Shown piece after piece: positions 33,849 to 42,294 of a stretch of 64,000 bases of DNA; the stretch's first letter is position 1, and each line of letters opens with the position of its first letter. The position numbers were made by a program, and so were the translations under genes. The stretch is from JAIQGF01 sp051006995 (lineage in GTDB: Bacteria > Acidobacteriota > Terriglobia > Terriglobales > Acidobacteriaceae), in NCBI GenBank assembly GCA_051006995.1, contig JBPCSQ010000006.1, positions 1-64,000 of the forward strand, read 5' to 3'. The notes beneath the pieces were generated by a model. It ran no database searches. It was not told where the DNA came from and was given only the letters and a program-made list of their open reading frames with translations.

Positions 33849-34715
33849 ATGCCCCAGTTCGTCAAAGATGTCGAAGAAATCCGCCAGCGCGCTATACGCA
33901 GAATCGAAGACGGCCCCATCACCGAATCGTATGGTCTCGACAAGGATCATGCCATCCAAATTCTCAACGAAGCGCTAGCCACCGAGATCGTGTGCGTGCT
34001 CCGCTACATGCACCACTACTTCATGGCGACCGGGGTCCACGGCAAGTCGGTCGCCGACGAATTCAAAGAGCACGCCGACGCCGAGCGCGAGCACGCCGAT
34101 CAGATTGCCGAACGCATTTCGCAACTCGGCGGAAAGCCGGATTTCAATCCCCGTTCCCTCATGGAGCGTTCCGCCTCGCAGTACATCGAGGGCGAAACGC
34201 TCGCCGACATGATCCGCGAGGACCTCATCGCCGAGCGCATCGTGATCGAAGTTTACGCGGACATGATCCGCTACTTCGGCAATCAGGATCCCACCACGCG
34301 CGTCATGCTGGAAGGGATTCTGAAGGATGAGGAGGGGCACGCCAACGATCTGGCGGACCTGCTGTATGTTGTGGATCCCCACACCGGCGAAACGGAAGGT
34401 GAAGACCCGGGCACGCGCCCGCTGAGCATGCACCCGGAGCAAAGCCGCCCCAAGCAGGGCGGCAATGGCCGCCGCCAAGACCAGCAAGCTACCGCCGGAG
34501 CCGCGCCCCGCGCTGAGAACCAGGGGATGGAACGTCCGAAAGCCGGCCGCGAACCCAGGCCCGAACATGAGCCTGGCACGCGTGGACGTCCGCCGCGTAA
34601 GGGTTCGGATGAGGTGTATGCGGAGGCCGGCAGCGTTCGCCAAGGAGAAGCGGCCGGAACCACTCGGGCGGTGCGCGTCACCAATCCAAACCGGAAGCGG
34701 AAGAAAGTAGCCTAA
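33849..34715 (+). CDS. Bacterioferritin-like protein with long basic tail
   Basis: The first ~175 residues form a ferritin-like four-helix bundle: L-N-E-A-L-A-T-E-I-V-C (Glu ligand, near 39-49), D-A-E-R-E-H-A-D-Q-I (ExxH, near 78-87), E-D-L-I-A-E-R-I-V-I-E (near 126-136) and K-D-E-E-G-H-A-N-D-L (ExxH, near 162-171). All iron ligands appear present. The remaining ~110 residues are low complexity, rich in Arg, Pro, Gly, Gln and Lys, and end N-R-K-R-K-K-V-A. Such a basic tail is not part of bacterioferritin and may bind DNA, as in some Dps proteins (inference). It has its own terminator. Confidence 0.82.
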   Translation: MPQFVKDVEEIRQRAIRRIEDGPITESYGLDKDHAIQILNEALATEIVCVLRYMHHYFMATGVHGKSVADEFKEHADAEREHADQIAERISQLGGKPDFNPRSLMERSASQYIEGETLADMIREDLIAERIVIEVYADMIRYFGNQDPTTRVMLEGILKDEEGHANDLADLLYVVDPHTGETEGEDPGTRPLSMHPEQSRPKQGGNGRRQDQQATAGAAPRAENQGMERPKAGREPRPEHEPGTRGRPPRKGSDEVYAEAGSVRQGEAAGTTRAVRVTNPNRKRKKVA

Positions 34716-34720
34716 CAACT

Positions 34721-34790
34721 AACCACGGATCTACACCGATCTTCACGGATCAAAAGGCCGATCCGTGAACATCCATGACGATCCGTGGTT
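34721..34790. terminator. Bidirectional hairpin between converging genes
   Basis: Nested inverted repeats AACCACGGATC/GATCCGTGGTT (11 bp, outer) and TTCACGGATC/GATCCGTGAA (10 bp, inner) lie between the ferritin-like and aldolase genes and are followed by TTGTTCTTTTCT. It may serve both directions. Confidence 0.65.
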
Positions 34791-34798
34791 GTTCTTTT

Positions 34799-35854
34799 CT
34801 AGTTCTTAATCGTCGCCATCAGTCTCTCGGCCGTGGCTTTCTCTTCCGCAGTCAAGGGCAGCAGCGGCAGGCGCACCGGCCCGCCGTAGTAGCCGTTCAG
34901 GTCCATGGCGTATTTCACGCCCGGGATGCTCATCTCGGAAACGACCTTCACCGCAGCCTCGGCGATGCGTTCCTGCTTTTCGTGCGCGATGGATTCGTTG
35001 TGCTCTTTCCAGGCAGCGAAGATCTCGAAGCACGCGGTCGGAGCGCAGCAGGCAAACGCCAGGATGGCGCCGATGGCGCCCACTGCGAGCGACGGCTCCA
35101 GTTTGTGCGCGGCGCCCACCATGACCTGGAACCCGACTTCCTTCTGCCTCGTTTTCAATCCGTCAACCACGGCCACGGCGGACGAAGACGGCTGCCCCGT
35201 GATGGGCAAGGAACCGCTGCTCACGGCGGCCTGGGCAGCTTTCTTCATGCGCCCGGTCACGGCCTCCTGCATCTCGGTGACGGCCACGGCGCGCTGGACG
35301 TGCCGGGTGAAGGCGACCATCTTCTGCACCTTCTCGATCGAGCCGCTGGATTCCTTGATTCCGATGATATTGGGATGGTCGGCAAGTTGAATCACGACTT
35401 CGGCCGGGATGTCGTATCCGGTCGCCTGCGGGAAGTTGTAAATCACGATCGGCAGGGGCGAGCTGTCCGCAACGGTGCGATAAAACGCCAGCATGTTCTG
35501 CGGCCGGTTGATCTGCGCCTTGTAGTAGTGCGGGGTGCGCACCATGGCTACGTCGTAGCCGAGCTTGGCCGCGAACTCCGTCAGGCGCAGGGTCTCAATG
35601 GCCGACTCGATGCCGGTGCCGGCGATCATCACCTTGTTGGGCGTGGCGGCAGTCATGGCCGCTTCCAGCACGTCGCGGCGCTCCTGATCGCTCATCAGGA
35701 TGGCCTCACCGGTCGAGCCTTGCACTACCAGACCGGCAACAGGTGATTTCGAATAGCGCGCGACGTTCGCTTCCAGCTTCTTGTAGTAGATATTTCCTTC
35801 GGGATAGAAAGGCGTGGTAATCGGAGGAAAAATTCCGTGCAGTAGCATGTCCAA
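34799..35854 (-). CDS. Dihydrodipicolinate synthase / N-acetylneuraminate lyase family aldolase
   Basis: A 351-residue class I aldolase-type protein. Family marks are P-P-I-T-T-P-F (10-16), G-S-T-G-E-A (46-51), Y-N-F-P (near 138) and the Schiff-base lysine in I-G-I-K-E-S-S-G-S (near 164-172). It is longer than DapA (about 290 residues), and the extra length appears as an inserted Ala/Ser-rich stretch near 195-220. The missing DapA operon context points to another keto-acid aldolase or lyase of the superfamily; the substrate is unknown. A Met two codons in (35848) is an alternative start. Confidence 0.8.
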   Translation of the reverse strand: MDMLLHGIFPPITTPFYPEGNIYYKKLEANVARYSKSPVAGLVVQGSTGEAILMSDQERRDVLEAAMTAATPNKVMIAGTGIESAIETLRLTEFAAKLGYDVAMVRTPHYYKAQINRPQNMLAFYRTVADSSPLPIVIYNFPQATGYDIPAEVVIQLADHPNIIGIKESSGSIEKVQKMVAFTRHVQRAVAVTEMQEAVTGRMKKAAQAAVSSGSLPITGQPSSSAVAVVDGLKTRQKEVGFQVMVGAAHKLEPSLAVGAIGAILAFACCAPTACFEIFAAWKEHNESIAHEKQERIAEAAVKVVSEMSIPGVKYAMDLNGYYGGPVRLPLLPLTAEEKATAERLMATIKN

Positions 35855-35956
35855 TTGCCTGTGGCAGGTTGCCGCGATCGGTGAATGTTTAGGATACAGC
35901 GCAGCGCGCCATTCGGCCAGAACTACACCACGATGCGCGCTGCGGTGAACGCCGGA

Positions 35957-36139
35957 TCAGATCACCAACTCGCCGGCTAGCTTCTCCACCAGCGCGGCCA
36001 GTACTTTCTCCTTGGTCTTCAGCACCTGTTTGAAATGATGGTGGTCGGTATGCGCAATCTCGCGCAGCAGGTCGCGATGGCGATCGAGCAGAATTTCCTG
36101 CAACAACTGTCGCTCATCGGACGTGAGATGCAGTTCCAT
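35957..36139 (-). CDS. Small conserved-type protein of unknown function
   Basis: A 60-residue, mostly helical protein: M-E-L-H-L-T-S-D-E-R-Q-L-L-Q-E-I-L-L followed by R-E-I-A-H-T-D-H-H-H-F-K and a Lys-rich amphipathic helix. Heptad-like hydrophobic spacing suggests a short coiled coil. I chose ATG 36139 because upstream residues in the same frame are Arg/Ser-rich noise. It lies 112 bases downstream of carB in the same orientation. I cannot assign a function. Confidence 0.6.
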   Translation of the reverse strand: MELHLTSDERQLLQEILLDRHRDLLREIAHTDHHHFKQVLKTKEKVLAALVEKLAGELVI

Positions 36140-36251
36140 GGTCCACCCCCGGCGGCCGGCACGACCGCAAGGTACACTCCACACCCGCATGCGTACGCCC
36201 GCCATGACGCGCATCACGTCCATGCGTGAGGCACCGCTTCGAGCCGTAGAG

Positions 36252-39200
36252 TCACTTTGCGGTAGAGAGTCGCTGTGCGTGGAGTACCTGGAGGGCGCGC
36301 ACGCTGATGTGCTCCTGCTGGAGGGCGGCAATGCCGTCGGCGGCTGCACCGGCGGCAGCCAGCGTGGTGATGCACTGGATGTGGTGGGTAACGGCGGCGC
36401 GGCGGATGGATTTCTCGTCGAACCATGGCTCTGCGCCGTGCGGGGTGTTGATGATGAGCTGAATGCGATCGCCCTTGATGAGGTCCACCACGTTCGGCCG
36501 GCCCTCTTTGACTTTGTACACGCGCTCGACAGTCAGGTCCGCATTCTCCAGCACACGCCCCGTGCCGCTGGTGGCGACGATTCGAAATCCGAGACCTACG
36601 AAGCGCTTGGCAATATCGGCTACCACTGCCTTGTCGCGATCATTCACGCTAATAAATACCGCGCCGTGCGTCGGCAGCCGATTGCCGGCGGCAATCTGCG
36701 CCTTGGCGAAGGCTTCGCCAAAACTCTCGGCCACTCCCATCACCTCGCCGGTAGACTTCATCTCCGGCCCCAGCACCGTGTCCACACCGGGAAATTTCGA
36801 CCACGGAAACACCGGCGACTTCACGTAGTAACAATGTCCCGTATCCAGGTCGGCCGCGCGCTCGATGTTCTCGGGCAGGAATTCCCGCAGCTTGCGCCCG
36901 GTCATCAGGCGCGAGGCAATCTTCGCCAGCGCCACGCCGGTGGCCTTCGAGACGAACGGCACCGTGCGCGAGGCCCGCGGGTTCACCTCCAGCACGAATA
37001 CCTTGCTCTCGCCGTCGCGCTGTTGGATGGCGTACTGTACGTTCATCAGGCCAATGACTTTCAGTGCGCGCGCCAGGCGGAAAGTGTAGTCGCGCATCGT
37101 GGCCAGCACCGGGTCGGGCAGGTCCACGGCCGGCAGGACACAGGAGGAATCGCCGCTGTGGATGCCGGCCTCCTCGATATGCTGCATGATGCCGCCGATC
37201 ACCACGTCCTCGCCGTCGGAGAGCGCGTCCACATCCACTTCGACCGCAGCCTCAAGGAAGTGGTCAATCAGCACGGGGCGTTCCTGCGAGTACTCGACCG
37301 CCTCTTTCATATAGCGCACGACAGATTCGTCCTCGTAGGCGATCACCATCGCGCGCCCACCCAGCACATACGAAGGCCGCACCAGCACCGGGTATCCAAC
37401 CTTGTTGGCGCCCGCAACGGCCTCTTCGATCGAAGTGGCAATCGCCCCGGGCGGCTGCGGAATTTGCAATTCGTCCAGCAGCTTGCCGAAACGCTTGCGA
37501 TCTTCGGCGAGATCAATGGACTCAGGCGAGGTGCCGATGATCGGCACGCCGGCGGCCTTCAGCGGCAGCGCCAGATTCAACGGAGTCTGCCCGCCGAACT
37601 GTACGATCACCCCCACCGGCGCGCCGCCGGAGGATTCGTGCTCGTACACGGCCATCACGTCTTCGAGTGTGAGGGGTTCGAAGTACAGGCGGTCGCTGGT
37701 GTCGTAGTCGGTCGAGACCGTCTCCGGATTGCAATTCAGCATGATGGTTTCGTAGCCGTCCTCGCGAAGTGCGAAGGAGGCATGGCAGCAGCAGTAATCG
37801 AACTCGATTCCCTGCCCGATGCGGTTCGGTCCTGCGCCCAGGATGATGACCTTCTTCTTCGCCGTCGGAGCGGCCTCGTCCTCTTCTTCGTAGGTCGAAT
37901 ACAGGTAGGGCGTGTAGCTCTCAAACTCGGCCGCGCAGGTGTCCACGTGCTTGTACACCGGGCCAATGCCGCGCGTCTTGCGCAGGTGGCGAATCTTCTC
38001 CGCCGCACCGCGTCCATTCGACACTCGCCAGGCGCTCGCCAGCCGGTTGTCGGAAATTCCGGCGCGTTTGGCGGTCCGGATCACCTCCGTCGGCACGGAC
38101 TCGATCGGATGCTTCTCCACTTCAAGTTGTACGTCAGTGATTTCCTTCAACTGATAGAGGAACCAGGGGTCAATGGAGGTCATCTTCGCCAGTTCTTTGA
38201 CCGTGTGTCCCTGCCGCAAAGCGTAGCGCAGGTACGACAGCCGCTCGGGATGGGGCGTAACCAGCCGTTGGATGAGGATCTTTGGCTCGATCTCCTCCGA
38301 TCCGGGCTTCTTGCCCGTCTCCAGTGACCGCACGGCCTTGAGCAGCGCTTCTTTAAACGTCCGGCCGATGGCCATGACCTCGCCCACCGACTTCATCTGC
38401 GGGCCCAGGCCCTCGTCGGCGCCGGGGAATTTCTCGAACTGCCACTTGGGAATCTTGACGACCACGTAGTCCAGAGTGGGCTCGAAACACGCAGGCGTCT
38501 TGCGCGTGATGTCGTTGGGAATCTCGTCGAGCGTGTAGCCCACTGCGAGCTTGGCCGCGATCTTGGCAATCGGGAAGCCGGTGGCTTTGCTGGCCAGCGC
38601 CGACGAGCGCGACACGCGCGGGTTCATCTCGATCACCGTCATGCGCCCTGTCGTCGGCTGCACCGCGAACTGGATGTTGCTGCCGCCGGTCTCCACGCCG
38701 ATCTCGCGAATGACGCGGATGGCCGCGTCGCGCATGCGCTGGTACTCGCGGTCCGTAAGCGTCTGCGCCGGAGCGACAGTAATGGAGTCGCCGGTGTGCA
38801 CGCCCATGGGGTCAAAGTTCTCAATCGAGCAGATGATGATGACGTTGTCGCGCAGGTCGCGCATCACCTCCAGCTCGAATTCCTTCCAACCGAGCACCGA
38901 TTCTTCGATCAGGACTTCGTGTACTGGCGAAAGGTCGAGACCGCGCGCCAGCAACTCCACCAGCTCCTCGCGGTTGTAGGCAATGCCGCCTCCGGTTCCG
39001 CCGAGCGTGAACGACGGACGCAGGATCACCGGGAAACCAATCTTGCCGGAGAATTCCATGCCGTCGCGCAGGTTGTTCACGAGCGCGGATTTTGGCACGT
39101 CGAGACCGATGCGCGTCATCGCGTCCTTGAACATCAGGCGATCTTCGGCCTTCTTAATCGCCTCGATCTTTGCGCCGATGAGCTGCACGTTGTACTGCTC

Positions 39201-39542
39201 GAGCACTTGCGCGTCGGAGAGCTCGACCGCCAGGTTCAACGCGGTTTGCCCGCCCACGGTGGGCAGCAGCGCGAACCCGCGCCCGCCCGACATTTCCGAC
39301 TCGACGCGGATGATTTCTTCGAGGTACGTGCGCGTGAGCGGCTCGATGTAGGTGCGATCGGCAAACTCCGGATCGGTCATGATGGTCGCCGGGTTCGAGT
39401 TCGCCAGTACGACCTCATAGCCCTCCGACTTCAGCGCCTTGCACGCCTGCGTCCCGGAGTAATCGAACTCCGCCGATTGACCGATAACGATCGGCCCGGA
39501 GCCGATGACAAGAATCTTCGAGATGTCAGTGCGCTTCGGCAT
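36252..39542 (-). CDS. carB: Carbamoyl-phosphate synthase large subunit
   Basis: CarB makes carbamoyl phosphate from bicarbonate, ammonia (supplied by CarA) and two ATP for pyrimidines and arginine. At 1096 residues it is full length. Each half has an ATP-grasp domain: V-I-G-S-G-P-I-V-I-G-Q (near 12) and L-G-A-G-P-N-R-I-G-Q-G-I-E-F-D-Y (near 560) begin the two pre-ATP-grasp folds. V-I-E-M-N-P-R-V-S-R-S-S-A-L and V-L-E-V-N-P-R-A-S-R-T-V-P-F carry metal ligands. An MGS-like allosteric domain ends the protein. ATG 39542 gives the usual N-terminus M-P-K-R-T-D. A secreted-protein gene separates it from carA. Confidence 0.97.
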   Translation of the reverse strand: MPKRTDISKILVIGSGPIVIGQSAEFDYSGTQACKALKSEGYEVVLANSNPATIMTDPEFADRTYIEPLTRTYLEEIIRVESEMSGGRGFALLPTVGGQTALNLAVELSDAQVLEQYNVQLIGAKIEAIKKAEDRLMFKDAMTRIGLDVPKSALVNNLRDGMEFSGKIGFPVILRPSFTLGGTGGGIAYNREELVELLARGLDLSPVHEVLIEESVLGWKEFELEVMRDLRDNVIIICSIENFDPMGVHTGDSITVAPAQTLTDREYQRMRDAAIRVIREIGVETGGSNIQFAVQPTTGRMTVIEMNPRVSRSSALASKATGFPIAKIAAKLAVGYTLDEIPNDITRKTPACFEPTLDYVVVKIPKWQFEKFPGADEGLGPQMKSVGEVMAIGRTFKEALLKAVRSLETGKKPGSEEIEPKILIQRLVTPHPERLSYLRYALRQGHTVKELAKMTSIDPWFLYQLKEITDVQLEVEKHPIESVPTEVIRTAKRAGISDNRLASAWRVSNGRGAAEKIRHLRKTRGIGPVYKHVDTCAAEFESYTPYLYSTYEEEDEAAPTAKKKVIILGAGPNRIGQGIEFDYCCCHASFALREDGYETIMLNCNPETVSTDYDTSDRLYFEPLTLEDVMAVYEHESSGGAPVGVIVQFGGQTPLNLALPLKAAGVPIIGTSPESIDLAEDRKRFGKLLDELQIPQPPGAIATSIEEAVAGANKVGYPVLVRPSYVLGGRAMVIAYEDESVVRYMKEAVEYSQERPVLIDHFLEAAVEVDVDALSDGEDVVIGGIMQHIEEAGIHSGDSSCVLPAVDLPDPVLATMRDYTFRLARALKVIGLMNVQYAIQQRDGESKVFVLEVNPRASRTVPFVSKATGVALAKIASRLMTGRKLREFLPENIERAADLDTGHCYYVKSPVFPWSKFPGVDTVLGPEMKSTGEVMGVAESFGEAFAKAQIAAGNRLPTHGAVFISVNDRDKAVVADIAKRFVGLGFRIVATSGTGRVLENADLTVERVYKVKEGRPNVVDLIKGDRIQLIINTPHGAEPWFDEKSIRRAAVTHHIQCITTLAAAGAAADGIAALQQEHISVRALQVLHAQRLSTAK

Positions 39543-39555
39543 CAGCAACCGGCTC

Positions 39556-39975
39556 TCAATCAACAATGGCGAAGTTTTGAAGTCTAATTTCTCCAGTTTT
39601 TTCGTTTACGCTGACAACAGCGGTCCTGTGCTCCTCGTTTGGACAATACCCGCCCGAGCCATACGTAATCTCAACAGGAACAATGATCCTCTTGCCTTTT
39701 TTTTCGAACACCACAAAATAGTGACCGCGTTCAAGCTTCCCGGCGCTGAATGAGCCGAAATCACTCGTCTTCGTTCGTTTCACCACCCGACTTTCGTCGC
39801 AGCACTCTTTCGGATCTGACGGGGTGCCGTAAACCGTTACGTTCGCATTGGAAAAGCTCTTGCCATTCACCTTAATCTGCGCGCAATCCAGACCATCCGC
39901 ACGGTTCCATTGCGTCGCCGCGCAGGCTGCGCCCACCAGTGCGAAGAGAGCAATAGCTATCCGAGCTGACCTCAT
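39556..39975 (-). CDS. Putative secreted protein between carA and carB
   Basis: A 139-residue protein with a signal peptide (M-R-S-A-R-I-A-I-A-L-F-A-L-V-G-A-A-C-A-A, cleavage likely after the A-C-A-A region). The mature part contains two Cys pairs (D-C, E-C-C, Y-C) and an all-beta pattern with G-S-F-S-A-G-K-L-E-R-G-H-Y-F-V-V-F, reminiscent of the transthyretin-like carboxypeptidase regulatory fold. ATG 39975 is chosen because it opens the signal peptide. Only 13 bases separate its stop from the carB ATG, and its start lies just before the carA stop. It has no obvious link to pyrimidine synthesis. Confidence 0.7.
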   Translation of the reverse strand: MRSARIAIALFALVGAACAATQWNRADGLDCAQIKVNGKSFSNANVTVYGTPSDPKECCDESRVVKRTKTSDFGSFSAGKLERGHYFVVFEKKGKRIIVPVEITYGSGGYCPNEEHRTAVVSVNEKTGEIRLQNFAIVD

Positions 39976-39998
39976 CTTCAGATCACCCGATGGCCCAA

Positions 39999-41141
39999 TC
40001 ACCCGACGTGCTTTCCCTTCCACTCTTCCATCATCCTCACGAAATCCCCGAACAGATAATGCGAATCATGGGGTCCTGGCGAAGCCTCGGGGTGGTACTG
40101 CACAGAGAACAGCGGCAGGTGGCGGTGGCGCAGCCCCTCCAGCGTGTTGTCGTTCAGGTCCATGTGCGTCAGCTCGACCTCGCTCATGGGCAGCGAGTCC
40201 GGGTCCACGGCAAAATTGTGGTTATGCGCCGTGATCTCCACCTTGCCGGTGTCCAACTGCTTCACCGGATGGTTCCCGCCGTGATGCCCGAACTTCAGCT
40301 TGTAAGTCTTGCCGCCCAGTGCCAGCCCGATTAACTGATGACCGAGACAGATTCCGAAGATCGGCACACGACCCATCAACCGCCGAATGTTTTCCTGCGC
40401 GTAGGTGCACGGCTCCGGATCGCCCGGGCCGTTCGATAGGAACACGCCATCGGGCTTGAGCGCCAGCACGTCTTCGGCATTCGTCTCCGCCGGCACGACC
40501 GTCACGCGGCAACAGCCGCTCACCAGCTTGCGCAGAATGTTGTGCTTGATGCCGAAGTCGTACGCCACGACATGGTGCTGCGGCTCGGCGTCTTTCACTC
40601 CGACCACTTCCGTCGGCTCGATCGAACGCTCGCCCGTGTCCCACACGTAGCGCTGCTTGGTGGAAACGACCTTGGCCAGGTCGGTGCCGTCCATCTTCGG
40701 AATCGAGCGCGCCTTTTCGATGAGTTTCTGCGTGTCGGTTTCGATGGTGGAAACCACGCCGCGCATCACGCCGTGGTCGCGCAGATGCCTCACCAATGCA
40801 CGCGTATCAATGTCGGCCAGCACCGGGATGCGGTACTTCTCCAGGTATTCCTCGGCTACCTGCTGCGAGCGCCAGTTGGAGCTGATGCGCGAGAACTCGC
40901 GCACAATCAGGCCCTCGATGTAGGGCCGCGTGGCTTCATTGTCGTCGTCGTTGGTGCCGTAGTTGCCGATCTGGGGGTTGGTAAGAACTACAATCTGCCC
41001 GGCGTAAGAAGGGTCGGTGAAAATTTCCTGGTAGCCGGTGATGGAAGTATTAAAAACGACTTCGCCGTAGGATTCACCCTGCGCGCCAAATCCCTTGCCC
41101 TTGAAGATTCGCCCGTCTTCCAGGGCCAGAATTGCTTGCAC
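39999..41141 (-). CDS. carA: Carbamoyl-phosphate synthase small subunit
   Basis: CarA is the glutamine amidotransferase that delivers ammonia to CarB. The 380-residue protein has the CarA N-domain (L-E-D-G-R-I-F-K-G) and a class I GATase domain: F-L-S-N-G-P-G-D-P, the nucleophile Cys in F-G-I-C-L-G-H-Q (near 266-273), and G-H-H-G-G-N-H-P-V. The start codon is GTG (41139-41141), eight bases after GGAG. The insertion of a secreted-protein gene between carA and carB is unusual. Confidence 0.96.
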   Translation of the reverse strand: MQAILALEDGRIFKGKGFGAQGESYGEVVFNTSITGYQEIFTDPSYAGQIVVLTNPQIGNYGTNDDDNEATRPYIEGLIVREFSRISSNWRSQQVAEEYLEKYRIPVLADIDTRALVRHLRDHGVMRGVVSTIETDTQKLIEKARSIPKMDGTDLAKVVSTKQRYVWDTGERSIEPTEVVGVKDAEPQHHVVAYDFGIKHNILRKLVSGCCRVTVVPAETNAEDVLALKPDGVFLSNGPGDPEPCTYAQENIRRLMGRVPIFGICLGHQLIGLALGGKTYKLKFGHHGGNHPVKQLDTGKVEITAHNHNFAVDPDSLPMSEVELTHMDLNDNTLEGLRHRHLPLFSVQYHPEASPGPHDSHYLFGDFVRMMEEWKGKHVG

Positions 41142-41272
41142 CTAGTTCTCCGAGGAGTGGATTTTAAAGATTTTATCAGGTTTTCGGCTGAGACTACCTT
41201 GTGGAAAACCTGAAAGAATTAAAAGGAAAAGCGTATCTCCGTGTTCTGCGGCGTCTCGCTGGTGAAGGATAC

Positions 41273-41635
41273 TTAGGCTACGCGCTCGCCCGCGTCCCGC
41301 GCCTCGCCCTCCCATGGCAGCCCGGATTCAATCCAGTCCTTCTTGCCTTCCTTATATTCACGGATATTGGTGTAACCCATGGCCGCCAGTTCACGGGCGG
41401 CGTGCTCGGAGGCGTGTCAGGTGACCGCCGCGCAATAAGTCACGATTTCCGCGCTTTTCTCCGGCAGCAGCTTGGGCGCCACCTCACGCACGTGGTCGTA
41501 CGGAACGTTGATCGCGCCCGGCAGATGGGAGTGGCGATACTTCGCCGGCGCCAGCGCGTCCACCAGAAAGAAGTAATCCTTGCGCTCGATCTTCTGCTTT
41601 AGTTCGTCGCGGCTGATGATCCCGATCTCCGGCAT
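41273..41635 (-). CDS. Rhodanese-like protein with in-frame TGA (candidate selenoprotein)
   Basis: Translation from ATG 41635 gives a rhodanese domain (F-F-L-V-D-A-L, Y-R-H-S-H-L-P-G-A-I-N-V-P, Y-C-A-A-V-T) that meets TGA at codon 73 (41417-41419). Reading through, the same frame continues H-A-S-E-H-A-A-R-E-L-A-A-M-G-Y-T-N-I and then K-D-W-I-E-S-G-L-P-W-E to a TAA at 41273: the normal second half of a rhodanese. Cys is the residue expected at the TGA in relatives with Y-C-x4-C-H-A-S. A hairpin begins 16 nt after the TGA. Readings in order: selenocysteine; recent nonsense mutation; sequence error. An AAGGGG site lies before the ATG, inside a hairpin. Confidence 0.72.
41382..41401 (-). promoter_or_regulatory. 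SECIS-like hairpin in the rhodanese gene
   Basis: Starting 16 nt after the TGA, GCCGCC-(CGTGAACT)-GGCGGC forms a 6-bp G/C stem with an 8-base loop whose second and third bases are G and T. This meets the usual bacterial SECIS criteria of distance and loop G. The GC-rich Ala codons of this conserved region could create such a stem by chance. Confidence 0.5.
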
Positions 41636-41637
41636 AC

Positions 41638-41662
41638 ACATTCCCCTTACTGAAGGGGATGT
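41638..41662 (-). promoter_or_regulatory. Hairpin covering the rhodanese ribosome binding site
   Basis: On the minus strand ACATCCCCTT-CAGT-AAGGGGAATGT folds into a 10-bp stem with one bulge. The Shine-Dalgarno AAGGGG lies in its 3' arm, immediately before the start codon, so translation may be controlled by folding. Confidence 0.55.
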
Positions 41663-41686
41663 CGGGCCCCGGGCTGCGGTTGCAGG

Positions 41687-42025
41687 CTAATGCCCGCGGC
41701 TGCTGCTGGTGGCCGTATACCTGGGATTGTCGCCGGTATCCACGCAGGCGCCGTCCTTGCTGTTGCGCAGGCGCATGCAGATCACGTTCATCTCGAATTC
41801 CGCCGATTCATCGTCACGCCGCACCATCAGCGACCCTTTCCCGGCGCGGAAACTGATCTCCTCGGCGGGCAGCAGCAACGGCGCCGATTTGTTCGCCTGC
41901 ACCCGGAACACGGTAGTGGCGGAGGTAAGCACGTACTCGGCGCATACCTCGAGGCTGTCATCCGGCATGCCGGACAACGCCGCCCGGATCGAGTGGTGCC
42001 GCTTCAGACAATCAGTTGAATCCAT
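41687..42025 (-). CDS. Hypothetical protein (possibly frameshifted from the upstream signal-peptide ORF)
   Basis: A 112-residue frame from M-D-S-T-D-C-L-K, with a regular alternating beta pattern (S-L-E-V-C-A-E-Y-V-L-T-S-A-T-T-V-F-R-V, A-P-L-L-L-P-A-E-E-I-S-F-R-A-G) and several Cys. I do not recognise the family. It overlaps by 14 bases the end of a 36-codon ORF that has a signal peptide and a strong ribosome site but no mature domain. Joining the two by a one-base shift would give a normal secreted protein of about 150 residues. A separate start at 42061 is also possible. Confidence 0.5.
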   Translation of the reverse strand: MDSTDCLKRHHSIRAALSGMPDDSLEVCAEYVLTSATTVFRVQANKSAPLLLPAEEISFRAGKGSLMVRRDDESAEFEMNVICMRLRNSKDGACVDTGDNPRYTATSSSRGH

Positions 42026-42122
42026 GCCCACCACCGTCGTCGCGCTGAAACAATCCGCCACCGGCGATCGCCGCCGTCGCCAGCAGCATGGTCACGAACA
42101 CGGCTCCCAGCCATCTCTTCAT
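42012..42122 (-). CDS. Short signal-peptide ORF
   Basis: Thirty-six codons: M-K-R-W-L-G-A-V-F-V-T-M-L-L-A-T-A-A-I-A is a textbook signal peptide, followed by only 16 residues rich in Gly and Asp. GGGGGAGG stands 6 bases before the ATG, which argues that initiation is real. It ends at a TGA inside the next frame. It is either a tiny exported peptide or the severed N-terminus of the 41687-42025 product. Confidence 0.5.
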   Translation of the reverse strand: MKRWLGAVFVTMLLATAAIAGGGLFQRDDGGGHGFN

Positions 42123-42294
42123 GTCCATCCTCCCCCTGAAGTGCCGGTTCCCCACTTGCTTGCCCCTGTAGACGAGAGTTGGCGCCAAACGATGCACTTT
42201 GAGTTTGCAGGGGTTATTAATGCAGGTACAGCCGAAAGGTGCTGCCGGGGAGAGCCGGAACTCAGGATTGGGAGAAGGCCAAATCTGGAATCGT

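Noticed and set aside
42012..42014. Third possible readthrough TGA at the end of the short signal-peptide ORF
   Set aside because: Readthrough adds only about 15 residues without family character before another TGA, and no Cys is expected there; a frameshift explains the layout better.
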